Of a stretch of DNA of 64,000 bases, positions 33,060-44,518 are shown in pieces. Position numbers and translations under genes: made by a program. Origin of the DNA: Peronospora farinosa (lineage: Eukaryota > Oomycota > Peronosporomycetes > Peronosporales > Peronosporaceae); assembly GCA_947646735.1 (NCBI GenBank), contig CANTFK010000979.1, positions 62,001 through 126,000 on the forward strand, given 5' to 3'. Numbering within the stretch: the stretch's first letter is position 1; every line of letters starts with the position of its first letter. The notes below the pieces were generated by a model. That model worked only from the letters and a program-made list of their open reading frames with translations, was not told where the DNA came from and ran no database searches.

Positions 33060-34939
33060 CTAAACGGATGGCTCAAACTTGCCTTTGAGGCGTGGAACTA
33101 GCGCGCCAGGATGGAGCACAGAAGACAACCGATACTGGGTGAGCCACGGCCACGCGGAATCCGACACCCGAAGGGCCTCAAGTAGGTCGACTGGATCTGA
33201 TCCCTCCTCACGACCAGGATACCAGTAAACTACACGGCGGGTTCGAGGAAGATGTCGGAAGAAGGGGTCCAGGAAAATGTCGAGATCGCAGCGGCCCTTA
33301 CTCATCTCAACGAAGATAAAGTCGACCACCTCCCGCCACGCTCGATTCGCCCGACTCCGACGCTTCTTCCGCGCGTTGTAGTAGGACGCGAGGAAAGAGT
33401 TCGCTCGCGCTTGGTCCTTGGAGATCCACAGGCAGTGGTTCGCCTCCCAAAGTGCTTGACTATGCTCTTCGTCAAACTGGATGTAGGCCGCTGCCAACTG
33501 GGTGAACCAGCCAACAGGTCGAAAGGAAGCGGGTTGAATGGGAACACGAGCTTCTGCCCAAAGTTCAGCATCCAGAAATCTCTGGATCATCAGAGGGTTC
33601 ACCAACGACTTCTTCCATATGGGAGGGCGGTCGAGGTTTCCGTCCGGAGGACCGAACCAACCCCAAGGTAGATCCAGCTGGTCGACCAAGTCTGTGGAAG
33701 ACATTGTTACCATGCACCAAAAATTGACCAGGTCGACCGGCCAAGACGCCACTTCCGCGGCAGAGAAGGTCTTCGACTGCATGTACCCTGGGATGATGAC
33801 ATCCTTGGGGAGCAAGCAAGAGTCGTTCGAAAGGGGCGAATTGTTGTCCACAACAGTGGGCGCGCTCTTTTCTATTTCCGCAGACGACTCAGTGTCCGAG
33901 TCCGACGTCCCGAACATCGCCCGTTTCAGCGAGAGGCCGGAAGCCGAGGTGGTCCTCAATGGGGGAGCGGACGTCGGCAGAAGACGTGAAGAACTTGAAC
34001 TGGTGGGGTGAAGACCGGAAGAACGATACTTGGTCAGGGCCGCCCGAATTGTCTCGCTGTCGTCGCTGAGGTCGTCGTCCGAAGACTCCAGCATGACAGG
34101 AGAGCGGCCACCAGAGACTTCCGACAGCGGTATCGCGGATGTGTCGGGCCTCGGAGGCTTGGAAACTTTGGCAGGCACACGGGGGGACGGACGCCTGGAA
34201 CGTTTGCCAAGAGCTTTCGCCGGCCTCGAAGGGGAACATACGGCCGGGGGCGAAGCTGCCGAAGGAGGAGCTGGTCCCGGAGGTGGCCCATCGGAGAAGT
34301 CGACGTGATCGAGATCTGCAGCAAGAAGCGAGTAACGGCTTCGAATGTGGTCGATCTTCCATCGCAGGCGATCCACCAGTGTCTTCTCGCGCTGAAGAGC
34401 TTCGCGGAGTTGGACCACCAGCCGGGAATTGTCGCGTAACGTCTCTTCCAAACGCTCACAATGGGTGGCCAATAAGGTGACCGAAGGGGGAACGACACCT
34501 AGCCGACCCTCGAAGTCCTCTATGCGGCGAGATTGCGCGTCCACGAGAGCTTGCTGTTCATGCAGAGCTACACACAGGTCGACTGGCGCGGAAGACGGGT
34601 TGTCAACCATGGAGACCGGCGCGACAGGAGGATCTGCCGTCTCGGCAGGAGGCAAAGCGGAGGAAACAGGAGAGCTCTGAACGAAAACAGTTTCGGCAGC
34701 ACTCAACGGCGAAGACACCGTCACGGGAAGGTCGGCCAAGGACGCCTCTCTACATGGAGAGTCAACCGAAGGCGCGACGACGATCGAAGTCGGCTCTTCA
34801 GACGGTGGGTCAGCGGACGGTGGGTCAGCAGACGGTGGGTCAGAACCGGGGGAAGACATGGCTGGAACGCACGAGTTAGAGATGGACGATCAACAAAGGT
34901 CACAGTAAGGGACTCACGTGACGAAGGAATTGAAGACAT
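33060..34939 (-). CDS. Antisense ORF of outer element D, intact, unknown function
   Basis: The 599-codon frame starts at 34859, or at 34939 if the candidate intron 34917-34862 is spliced. It differs from the inner copy by a handful of residues (such as Val/Thr and Arg/His near residue 280) with no stop or frameshift. It is encoded opposite to gag-pol and ends about 250 bp from the chromodomain. See the inner copy for domains. Function unknown. Confidence 0.7.
34862..34917 (-). other. Candidate intron of the outer antisense ORF
   Basis: The sequence is identical to 20817-20872: donor GTGAGT, branch-like CTAAC, acceptor CAG two bases before the main ATG. Confidence 0.5.
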
Positions 34940-34970
34940 GCGCGTGCTCAATCCGTTGTACGGCTGAGCA

Positions 34971-34985
34971 AGTGCAGGGGGCGGC
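34971..34985 (+). promoter_or_regulatory. Candidate polypurine tract of element D
   Basis: The sequence AGTGCAGGGGGCGGC directly precedes the 3' LTR. It is purine-rich but not purely purine, so the call is moderate. Confidence 0.5.
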
Positions 34986-36167
34986 TGTGGTGAAGTGCTG
35001 TTTTTGCGATTTGGGGACCCCATAATCCAGTTGGATTCGGAGCATAGACCGTGGGTCAGGGACAGGAGACCAGAGAGACAGGGGCCTCGATGGGGAGCGA
35101 CCGTTGGTGGAGAACAATCCGCAGGACCCACAGAAAAAAATCAGTATCAGGATACCGGTTAACCGGTACCAAAGGGAGTTGATCATGGCCCCTCATTGAT
35201 CGACCTGGCCCCTCGTTGGTAGATCCGGTCCCTCATCGGTCGACCTGGGTCCCTCATTGGTCGACCCGGTCCCTCATTGGTAGACCTGGGTCCCTTATTG
35301 GTCGACCCGGCCCCTCGTTGGTCGACCTCGGCCCCTCGGGGTTCAGCCACTCCTGACCAGTTAATACAAGGTCAGACCAGTCGACGCAAGGAATCAGAGC
35401 TTCAGGCAAGGATAGAGTAAAGGAGTTAAATGGATAGGACTATATTAAATACTACTCAATTTGCGATCTACTTGGCAAGTCTTCGTCGCGCTGTAAAGGA
35501 ACTCTATTCTGGCCACACGCCTGTTCCGGGGAAGGGATATATTTGCCCCCCCCCCCGTTGAAGACAGGCGTGTGGTCAGACACAAGAGCGATCTACGTGG
35601 CACGACTCCGTCACCCAAGAAGGACTTGTTCTAAGTTACTCACTGTTCCGGGAAGGGATATATTTTGGCCCCCCGTCGAAGACAGTTGCGTAGCGAAGTT
35701 CAAGGGCGAATAGAGCTCCAGGATATATTTGGACGGTGAGCTCGTTCGAGTAGCAACACCACCCAAGACCCGCTATCGGAAGCGGTCTCCCTCACCTCAA
35801 GGTCCGGGAGCAACGTAAAGGTCAGATGGTTAATACCCCTGAAACAGAAGGAAAAGGTCAGGGACGACAAGCGCCCCTGAAGAATTTGGCTCTAAGTTCA
35901 CTCTCGACAAGGTCGATCGAGTGGCCACCTACCGGCCCACCGAGTGAAGCATATCCACTCGAGCCCCCCCAGGTGTAACTCCCTCAAAGCAGACGTCCAT
36001 ATACTCACTAAGTCTTCCGAAGAGTGTAACTCGCCAGCCGACGGGTACACAAGGTGAGAAGAAGGTTCATACGCGGCATCGGGGTACCCCCTCCGACAGT
36101 CGGCAGTTCCGGCACAGTGAGTGGTTTGGGGTCTCATCATACAATTTTGAGAACCCACTCCACCACA
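34986..36167 (+). mobile_element. 3' LTR of outer element D
   Basis: It starts TGTGGTGAAGTG and ends CTCCACCACA, 1182 bp, with about eight minisatellite units. It is close to the inner LTR over its first part. Private changes (CATATACTC, GTCTTCCG) lie in its last 200 bp. Confidence 0.92.
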
Positions 36168-36629
36168 CTGTTGAGCCGCGGCTGTTTCTTTCGGAGCAGC
36201 GCGCTCAGTTGTGGACGCTGCGCTCGTTGGCACAGACGACGTGGCACGACCCTCGCTGTCAGAAAGCATGAAAGCTTCCTGAAGGTTGGGTGTCTCAAAC
36301 AATGGACAAATGTCCCATCCGAGCACTGTGCTCATCACCACTTTGGGGTGATGGCAATGGTGTACTCTCATTGTAGTCAACAATGAGATACAAGTCTCTA
36401 TCCGCACGATAGTGGGATGGAACAGTGTTCTCTGCTACAAGCTGAAATTAGATGCTGGCGTTGTCACAGAGAGACTTAGCGACGGCTGCGAGATACCACG
36501 GCGCGTGCGCTTTGTGTTAGCCTGCATGGCCGCCTTTGCAGGCAGCCATCAGCCTTACCACGTTTCGGTGGTATCTTCTTGCTTTCGATGTTTTACAAAA
36601 TGTAAAAATCGTCTTAAAGAGGGGGATGA
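36168..36629 (+). mobile_element. 3' internal remnant of element E with an antisense open frame
   Basis: This stretch lies between the element D 3' LTR and a polypurine tract plus LTR, so it is the 3' end of another plus-strand element. No pol motif is visible. On the minus strand a frame from 36407 reads FETPNLQEAFMLSDSEGR, then a Ser/Thr/Ala-rich segment, and is cut by the D LTR. I do not recognise it. Confidence 0.4.
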
Positions 36630-36903
36630 TGTAACAGGTCGATAGTAACACGAGTCCGTTAAGTATATGATAGGTCTAAAAGGATACGTGGTACCTTAGA
36701 TCTCCCACTTGAGCAAGGCACATCGATGTGACCCACCCTCGTGAATGTGATATCCATGGATGGATCACATTTGGCGGGGATGACGCCCAGTTGGGACTAA
36801 GCGTCATGATGGCGTCACAGACGGAAGTCATCTGCGAGCTTAAATATATTTACGCTCGCACGTAGGGATACGCTTCTAAAGAGACGCGTATCTGATCTTT
36901 ACA
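36630..36903 (+). mobile_element. Probable 3' LTR of element E
   Basis: The tract AAAGAGGGGGATGA precedes TGTAACAGG. The segment ends GATCTTTACA, giving TGTAA/TTACA termini like the element A LTR. A TATA-like TAAATATATTTA lies at 36841-36852. No second copy is in the window, so the right edge is uncertain. Confidence 0.5.
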
Positions 36904-37853
36904 TTTTACCAATCAGTAGTTCGATTTATGTTTAATTATTTTCATTTAATATAAGTCAGTCTTGAATTTGCTAAACATAGCTCACTGAGCACGAGAAGCT
37001 GAATAAGCTTCTGCGTGTCATAAGTGAAGCACTTGTTAAAAGTTCGTTGCGCTGTTCGCGTAGGCGACCGGTAACGGTTGGTACAGCGCATAGCGTCAAC
37101 CAAAGCCACTACCACCGCCCGCGGAAGTAAGACGGTCTAACCGCTTCCTCACGCTGCTCGAAGATGTGTGCCCGCGAAGCACGTGGCAGCTTCTTTGAAG
37201 TGTACGTCTACACATGACCAATCTTTGGCGAACGGCGCTATGTCACATCTGAGACGACACGGACTGGACGTCATAGCAGTACTTCAGATCCAGCTACCAG
37301 TTGTTTCCATCTCAGGTCAATCTTTAAAATTACGGGAGCGCTAGCGCGGCCGTTTTGGGTGACTCTTGTATAAGTATGACAATGTTTCTAGTTGAGGAGT
37401 GTTCATGACAAAATCGTGTTGAGTAACGACAAAATAATCGTCAGCCCCACATTATGTTTCTTCACGTTTGACCGCTCTAGAACAAATAGTTCCCTTTTTC
37501 ACAGAGGCTCATATCTCAATTAGCTCGTGTGATTATTTCATCCGAAAACTTTGCTTTATAAATTCTTTGGAAATTGTTTTCGCGTTTCTAAACGTTTCAT
37601 GAGAGTGTTTGTTTGCGTAAAAAAACCGTCGCACCAGGTTACAGTATCGCCAAAACGTTTTGGCAGAGCAGATTAAATTGTCTGCACTTTTCGTCGAATT
37701 CTCGTGGGGGCTACATATGCTAAGTTCGGTTCATCCTATTTGATCCCTACCCCCAACAAGAGGTCGTTTTTTTCTTTCAGTCAAAAGTCTTATCAATAGT
37801 CGTAGTAAATAATAAAGTCAGCGAATAACAATTAGTTAAGAATAAGAAGAAAA
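36904..37853. other. Intergenic, transition from repeats to genes
   Basis: I see no convincing ORF, tRNA or repeat. It includes the promoter of the OTU-like gene at its right end. Confidence 0.6.
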
Positions 37854-39286
37854 ATGCAAGCCGAGAAGGAAGAGAAAGAGTACGTGTTTGTAGTAAAGCA
37901 AAAACTAAGTGACTCGAGCATATCACATGAGCTTGTGGCGTCTCCTACGGAAGTGACATCCGTCACGACGTCGTTTACAAGCGAAAGCACGACGTTTGGC
38001 GACTCTGACGGCGAATCAGAGCAAGAAAAAAGAAAAGAAGAGGACGCAGAGTCGGAGGAATCAGTGGAAATGGACTCGATACCGGTAGCGATACCGTTTC
38101 TACCGGCATTAGACGCTTCGACACAGATCATGGTCCATGATGGATACAGTGAAGCCATCATGGACGCACAGCACGCGTTAGACTCGCGTCTGTTGGCGTA
38201 CTCACAGTACCAACAAATGGTAAACAATTGGCAAACGAAGCGTGAGGAAGAGGTATAAACTGATGGAGTTTTTGTATGTAATTGTGACTGTTTTAGGCTC
38301 GACCGAAGCAGGCGCTGCTGACACCAAGACGTTCGAAGGCAGAGCAATTTGTCATGACAGCGAGACCTGATGTAGTAGACCGCCCAGTGACGGTTTGTAT
38401 GGGGTGGCAACGTGTGTCTAATATTGACTCAAGCAGTCTTGATTTACTGCGTGTGTTGGAAGAGGACGGCGTGTCGTACGAGCCACATGACACGACCTAT
38501 AGCGTCAAGTATTTGGCGCCTGTGCTGCCTTTTGGAGACTGTCTTTTCTTGTCAATGGAACAACTTCTTTTGTACACGGAGGAGTGCGAACCTCTCTCAC
38601 CGGAAGGAATTCGTAATGTGGCTACCAAATTCTTTCTCGCTCACTATAATTCGAGCACGCCGGAGGAACAGCAGAAGATTGATAAAGCCATTCAGAATTT
38701 ATACTGTCCAACGTTGAAGGGTGGATGGGGAGTAAGTCCGGTGCAGACGCGGCGGTTTGTAGCGCGTCGGAGTGACAAGAAGATGCTGCTGGACAAATGT
38801 GCTGAACTCCAGAAGAAGGGCTATTCATGGGGAATAGCTGCAGAAGCTGTCTACACAGAGTATGCACAGCCAGTGTTGGACGCGCACTCTTACTGTGACT
38901 ACATGACGGTAGGCCGAGGTGAAAACACTCACTTCCTTATCGGCCTTAATTACAGTAGCCGTGGGCTCATTTCGGTCGATAATGACCCTGATAATTCGCG
39001 TGTGGCATGGGGAGATGACTTTGTGCTGGAAGCACTGGCGACAGCGTATCAGCGTGACATTTTTGTGGTTTTGGTAGGGTGCGGGAAAATGTTTTTCTTG
39101 CCCCATCGACCCCGTGGTGAAGTCGGCTTGGAACAAAGCACGATCTGCCACTCGAAGGGTCATGCACCGTGGTTTTTGCTCATGCGACTAACTGGCAGCG
39201 ACCGTGGTGGTGATCACTACGAGCCGATGCTGTGTGAGCGGCTGCGCGGTGACGGGTCACCGGAGTTTGGCTCCATTGGAGACTAA
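37854..39286 (+). CDS. OTU-like cysteine protease family protein
   Basis: Two exons, 37854-38252 and 38297-39286, join in frame across a 44-bp intron (donor GTATAA, acceptor TTTTAG) to give 462 residues. The N-terminal third is acidic and low-complexity. The C-terminal part resembles an OTU deubiquitinase fold: LPFGDCLFLSMEQLLLY would hold the catalytic Cys after Gly-Asp, and GDHYEPMLC near the end the catalytic His. The usual motif is Asp-Gly-Asn-Cys; here it is Phe-Gly-Asp-Cys, so activity is not certain. The start follows an A-rich leader with no upstream ATG nearby. Its likely role is ubiquitin removal in the cytosol. Confidence 0.7.
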
Positions 39287-39741
39287 TCGTATCGACCAGA
39301 AGAAGTACTTTTACGTCTTGCGCCAAGGTTTTCATTCTTACGTAGGTAGCACCTTCGAAGAAATTTCACTATATATCAACCATCGTGTATTATTTGTGCT
39401 TGTATAAGATACGAACCATATTGAAGCTGTTATTAACCTACCCTACAGGAGGCTGAATGCCCATTACTGCAAACTTGCCACTTCATTCATGACGTAAGAA
39501 ACATCTGAGCATACCACCACATTACGGATATAAACTTGGAACACAGCACATGACGACACAAATTCACTTTGGCAGGCTGTTTTCGCCAGGACGTTTTTAT
39601 TTATTTTTCCAATGTCCCATTGGCCTTCTCGGCAATAGAAACGAGAGAGAGAGAGAGACAGAAAGCTCTAACCTCTCCTAATCAAGCAGGAGTAAACCTA
39701 TCTTCCGTCCTCCTCCCACCTAGTGTCGTCCAAGCAGCAAC
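39287..39741. other. Intergenic between convergent genes
   Basis: It contains 3' flanks of the OTU-like gene and of the small minus-strand gene. A short GA run lies at 39641-39660. Nothing else is visible. Confidence 0.6.
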
Positions 39742-40253
39742 TTAGTTGCCAAGAGTTTCCAAACTCTTCTCCCACTTGTCCATGTTGCCCGGTAGCTTGG
39801 ACCACTCGTCAAATTCGTCGTCAAAAAGCGATGGAATCGATGTTAACGTCGAGTTCGAGTTGGAGCTGGAGGCTGCATACGACATGCAACACGACAAAAG
39901 GTCAGTGACGTGTTGAAATTGATATCTGTCAATACTCAATAGACGTACGAGTAGCAACAATCTCCTCTGCTTTTTTCTTCGATGGCTTGAGCTTAAACAA
40001 CATAATAATTGTCGCATAAGCACCCAAAGTAGCCAGTACAATCTACTCAGAATACAAAAAACCTGTTAGTGAAAAAAGAATCATCATAAGCTACGATAAA
40101 ATTGAGACGTACGTGGTAATCCTTGGGCAGATAATGGCGAACTTTGGCCTCTAGACTTCCCTCAGGAGCTGCTGGACCGTGGCTCATCAGACGTGACTGC
40201 ATGGGGTTACGACGACCAGAAACAGTCGTCACTTTCTTCACGAGACTCAGCAT
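39742..40253 (-). CDS. Small single-span mitochondrial membrane protein, possibly an ATP synthase accessory subunit
   Basis: Three exons (40253-40113, 40042-39949, 39872-39742) join in frame to 121 residues; both introns start GTACGT. The N-terminus is Arg/Lys/Ser-rich without acidic residues up to about residue 25, like a mitochondrial presequence. A single hydrophobic span IVLATLGAYATIIMLF is followed by KLKPSKKK. The tail has FDEWSKLPGNMDKWEKSLE. The single span followed by a basic patch recalls small F0 subunits, but I cannot assign a family. It is convergent with the OTU-like gene. Confidence 0.6.
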
Positions 40254-40465
40254 CTTGTTCCTTTTAGTGTCAAATTATAATAATTAGGGGGAGGGGCCTC
40301 AAATGAGAGGTCGAGATGATAGGATATATAATTGGTTGAAATTAATTCAGTACTTATAAGAGATAACACAGTACAATCGTGTTCATCGCTCGGTTTGGCT
40401 CATTTAGCCTACCTATGGGCTACTAAATGCTGTCGATGGCTATAGAAATGTCTGCATCTGCTCCT

Positions 40466-43124
40466 TCATTCGAAAGAGAGTGCAGACTTCAATAGCAATT
40501 GTTTACGCTTGATTTCATCTTGCCAGTGAGACAAATTAGCATCCAATTGTGCCATACAATGACCTAATCGTGCACTGGGCAAGAGACTCAGTGACAGGAA
40601 GAGCGGTCGAACAATGCCAATGATAAAACCCGCTTGCATCTTTTCCAGTGGAATGGGCTGCTCACGATCGTAGCCAATACTTACAGGAAGTAATAGCTCA
40701 CGCTCTTTGTCACCTTGTTGGTAAAACTCTTGCTTAATGCGTTCGGTCCAAGCGAGGTAGATACGCAGTGATTTCGTCGGATTCGATACGTCTGCAGTGT
40801 GCAATGCCATCTGCAGCACGAGTCGCTCATCATCTACGTCTGCATTTTTCCAGCCTTCGTCTCTCGACCTGTGGCGAAATGAAATGCAAGAGATTGTCAG
40901 AGTCGTTAGTCACGTAGCAGAGCAGGCCAACGTACCTCCTTACGAGGTTGTCCAGCTTGCCCAGGTATGCGGAATGCACACTGTTATCGGTTGCCAAGAC
41001 CATGTCAGTAATCAAGCTGCGGACCTATGAGCGGGACATGTTGTACCACAAAAGTTACTTGGTCATTTAAGGTTCGTGGTGCGGGTCAAGAACTTGGTGT
41101 ACGTACCTCTTGCTGCTCAATTCTTGTCAAATCCTGGAGAATATTGCACTGAGGGTCCTTAATCAATTGAAAGGCCAATGCACAGTGCATATGCTCGAGT
41201 GGAGAGCGGTACACGTGTTGAATGGCTAACTCGTCGTTGACAGTAATATGGAAATTATTGCTGTAACTTGTATGGCCCTGGAAATGGCAGTCGGGCGAGT
41301 ACACGAATATGTTAAAGAAATGTAAAACGCCGCTAAGCGAACTCAAAGTACGCTACGTACGACATCATGGATCATGGCGGCCAAAAGTGCCGTGCACTTT
41401 GTACGTTCGGTGAATAAGCTGCCCAGGTTTCCGACAGATAAAAAGTGGTGCAGAGTTTGTGTAACGTCTGCTGCATGCTCGGCTGCAAGTGAAACAAGAG
41501 TGTAAAAAAGAAATGGAGGTTTGTCAGCACAGGGACTTCGATATTTTTGAGCACAGAGCAGAGCTTCAACGGTATTCATACCGTTGTGATAGGGGTGATC
41601 ATGATACCTGCGCTGGACACTGAAGTTTGGTATCATGTAAATAGTCAGATGTGAGCGATATCAGTAAGGAACATGGGGCTTGAAAACTTACTGCCGCAAC
41701 AACGATTGAACACGTGCCTTGGTCGTCTGAAAATGATGACACAAATTGTACTGCTCAAATAGTGCATTACCGACGATGCACAATGTTTGACCTGGAACAG
41801 CCTCCGCGATCTAGTCAAACAAAATGACTAGCAAAATCAGCATGGAAGCACGTCACTTGTCGACAGGAGCACAACAGCACCGTACCGCAAAGACATCAAA
41901 GTTCCAGGAGTTGATGTTGGCGATCTCATTCTTGACAGCAAGCACTATGGATGGATTCGTGATTTCTGGACATACTTCAATCGAGATCTGCCGGCGTTTG
42001 TCTTCCTTCTCCTTCATGATCCGTGCCACTGCTTCGCTCCAGCGGCGGGTAGCAATTCCTTTGTCGCCACCCATGTTATTGCTGCGCTTTACGCCGTTGC
42101 TGTGCTTGGGCTGATACATGGCTAGCAAACAGCGTCGTAGCACGCTTGTCCTTCGCAGTGCTGTGCGAAATGTTTTGGCGCTCCCCGATTCATGCAGAAA
42201 ATTCTGAATGATGTAGTTTTGCATGCTTTCGTCAAACACGTTCGAGTGCGTGTCAAATAGCTCTTGCACCGTGTTTTCAACGCTCCGTTCATCCCAAGTC
42301 GAGGTCACACTTTCGAGTGCGTGAGAGAAGCCGCTAAGAATCTGATCAAGCTCCTTACGTTGCACCGCGGCCTCGCCACTTTCATTGGCATAAGCGTGCT
42401 GCTGAAGTTTGCGGAGCAGTGCAACAGCGTATACGATAGACTCGTGGCTCGTATGGTCGCTTGAAGTTACTAAGAGGCTTGTGGCGCGTTTAGGGGGCAC
42501 GCGAATGCTATTGCTGGGGTGCTCTTGTGAGTAGCTTCCTTCTTCGCTGGAATCATCATCGTCTGCGATTTCAATGATATTATCGACAGCTACTACATCC
42601 GTAGCTTCTTGATCGAGCATCGAGGGGCCTAAAAGTCGTGGAGAAGACTGTGATAACCTTAGCCCTGACATACGCAGCGGAGTTATGCGGGGTCGACAAG
42701 CTGTAGGAAGGATACAAGGTCCGGCTAGTGGCTCTTTACGCAATGCAGACTCGTCATGCTGCGCAGGACGCGGCAACGATATTGTCGACAAGCTAGCAGA
42801 ATGGACGGCAGCATCATCCAAACTGTCAGTTACTGTGGCTTGTGCACTTGAATTACTGTTGGGACAAGTCGTATTCGCCATTGTACGTCGAGCAAGCGCT
42901 GCCATCGAATGCAGCAGTAGTCGGCGCTTATGCTCTTTTGCCTCGACTCCCATGGCAGAGATCCAAGAGATTGACTGATCTTCGAAGCTTGTGGTCTGCT
43001 GATCCGTCAGTTCAGGTTCGTTTCTTGTCGGTGTTGTACACTCCTCTGGTGCTAGGACTAAACTACACCCTGGCTCAAGCTGTCGAGATACCTTTGTCTC
43101 GTTTTTGCTATTAAGTCGCTCCAC
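40466..43124 (-). CDS. 3',5'-cyclic-nucleotide phosphodiesterase, multi-exon
   Basis: Exon 1 (43124-41886, 413 codons) is a long regulatory region, Ser-rich then helical. Later small exons rebuild the class I PDE core: RYHDHPYHN joins AEHAADVTQTLHHFL across an intron, then AAMIHDV joins GHTSYSNNFHITVNDELA, giving the metal-binding pattern HDX2HX4N with His-Asp kept. The last exon has MALHTADVSNPTKSL, whose Asp is the fourth metal ligand, and AGFIIGIVRPLF. The enzyme hydrolyses cAMP and/or cGMP; specificity cannot be read. The last exon ends at 40466. At least six introns are needed; only exon 1 limits are firm. Confidence 0.85.
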
Positions 43125-43884
43125 TGCCGTGATGGGAGGCAGGGCTCGCGTTGCGCTCAGATTCCACTCCCCCTCCTCCCCGCTCGGCGCTAGGCGCGGC
43201 GACAGACTCGTTCTGATTACTGCCTATTTATAAGTAAAGCCCGTGCGTAGTGGTGGGGGGCGACACAAATGGAGAGATGGAGACAGTGCTGCCAAAAAAA
43301 CGGCTTCAGGACCAAGTCAGAACCGTCGCAGTCAGAACAGTCGCAGTCAGAACCGTCGCATGCCTCCGCCATATTCAGCAGCAACGACTTCTATTTTTTT
43401 GGCGCTTTCTAGCAACTAGCAAGTCAACACCTGCCAACCCGATTTACTGTCGTTACAGCGACGACGAGTAATTACAATTGGGTCCTCGATTGAATAGCTA
43501 CAACATCTCAGTGATCCGACCCCCCGGTATTTTGCATCCAGTCCATGTTTTCATACACTTCAACAGTCGTAGATCCAAGTTGAAGTGCCTGTTACCACTC
43601 ATATCTCAATGTACAATCAAACGACATGAAAGACACAGAAAAAAGACATTGGACACGCACAGCGCGTCAAAGGCTGAAGCAGTGATTGGCGATCCTTTAT
43701 TTTCAATATAATGAAGCGACGAAGATCAAGCAGCCAAGGCCAGCGACCACGTACAATGCTAGAGCTCAGCAACCACACAAGTGGACATCACGCCACTATC
43801 GAGAATATGTCCGTGTCCGTCCCAACCCACTGACAAGTTGGTCTTGTTCATCTTCGCAATCCTGAAACTGTCCGTTTCTCGGTC
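43125..43884. other. Intergenic between the phosphodiesterase and eL36 genes
   Basis: It holds the phosphodiesterase promoter and the eL36 3' flank. A short tandem repeat GTCGCAGTCAGAACC (about three units) lies at 43325-43360. No gene is seen. Confidence 0.6.
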
Positions 43885-44518
43885 CTAAGCGTGATGCACG
43901 GCTTTCGCACGAAGAGCAGCGTAGTACGCCTTCATCTCTTCACGTTTCTGCAAAGCACGACGGTGCGTTCCCAACTGTATCATACAAACGTGACAATCAT
44001 AATGACCAATTGTTAGCCACCATGATCTCTTTTGCTAATGACTCTTATAGTTGCTATAAGATCTGCTGCTGTTGGATACGTACGCGTTTCTTAGAAAACT
44101 TGTAGATACGCTTCTCAGCCGATGAACCACCACTCTTGATCATATCAAGAATGCGCTTCTCATACGGCATAAGGCCAACCACTTCACGCACGATTTCACG
44201 CACGAGTTTCGTCTTCTTGCCAGCACGCTGCGCACATTAAATATCAACCAATCACATGAGTAAAAAGCCTCGTGTTAAATCACCGCTTTCTATATCATTG
44301 TCTTTCTCCTGGTATTAACTGTATGCTAGCGCCTGACAGCCTCTGCATTGTTGTAACGCGGCCTGATCTGTAGAGGCTGCCAGCTTCTCTTGCTCATACG
44401 TTCAATGAGTATACATTTGGGCACGTACTCCTTTACGGGAAGCGGGGCGAGGAGCCACCTGCTTTTTGTTAACAGGGAAACCCTTGTTCAGACCCACGGC
44501 GATTCCAGTGGAGGACAT
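43885..44518 (-). CDS. RPL36: 60S ribosomal protein eL36
   Basis: Three exons (44518-44429, 44227-44084, 43974-43885) join in frame to 107 residues, the normal length. The N-terminus reads STGIAVGLNKGFPVNKK. Then follow GLMPYEKRILDMIKSG and KRIYKFSKKRLGTHRRA, the eL36 signature, and a basic C-terminus ending AVHHA. The first donor is GTACGT and the first intron about 200 bp, longer than others here, as is common near the start of ribosomal protein genes. It is part of the large ribosomal subunit in the cytosol. Confidence 0.95.
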
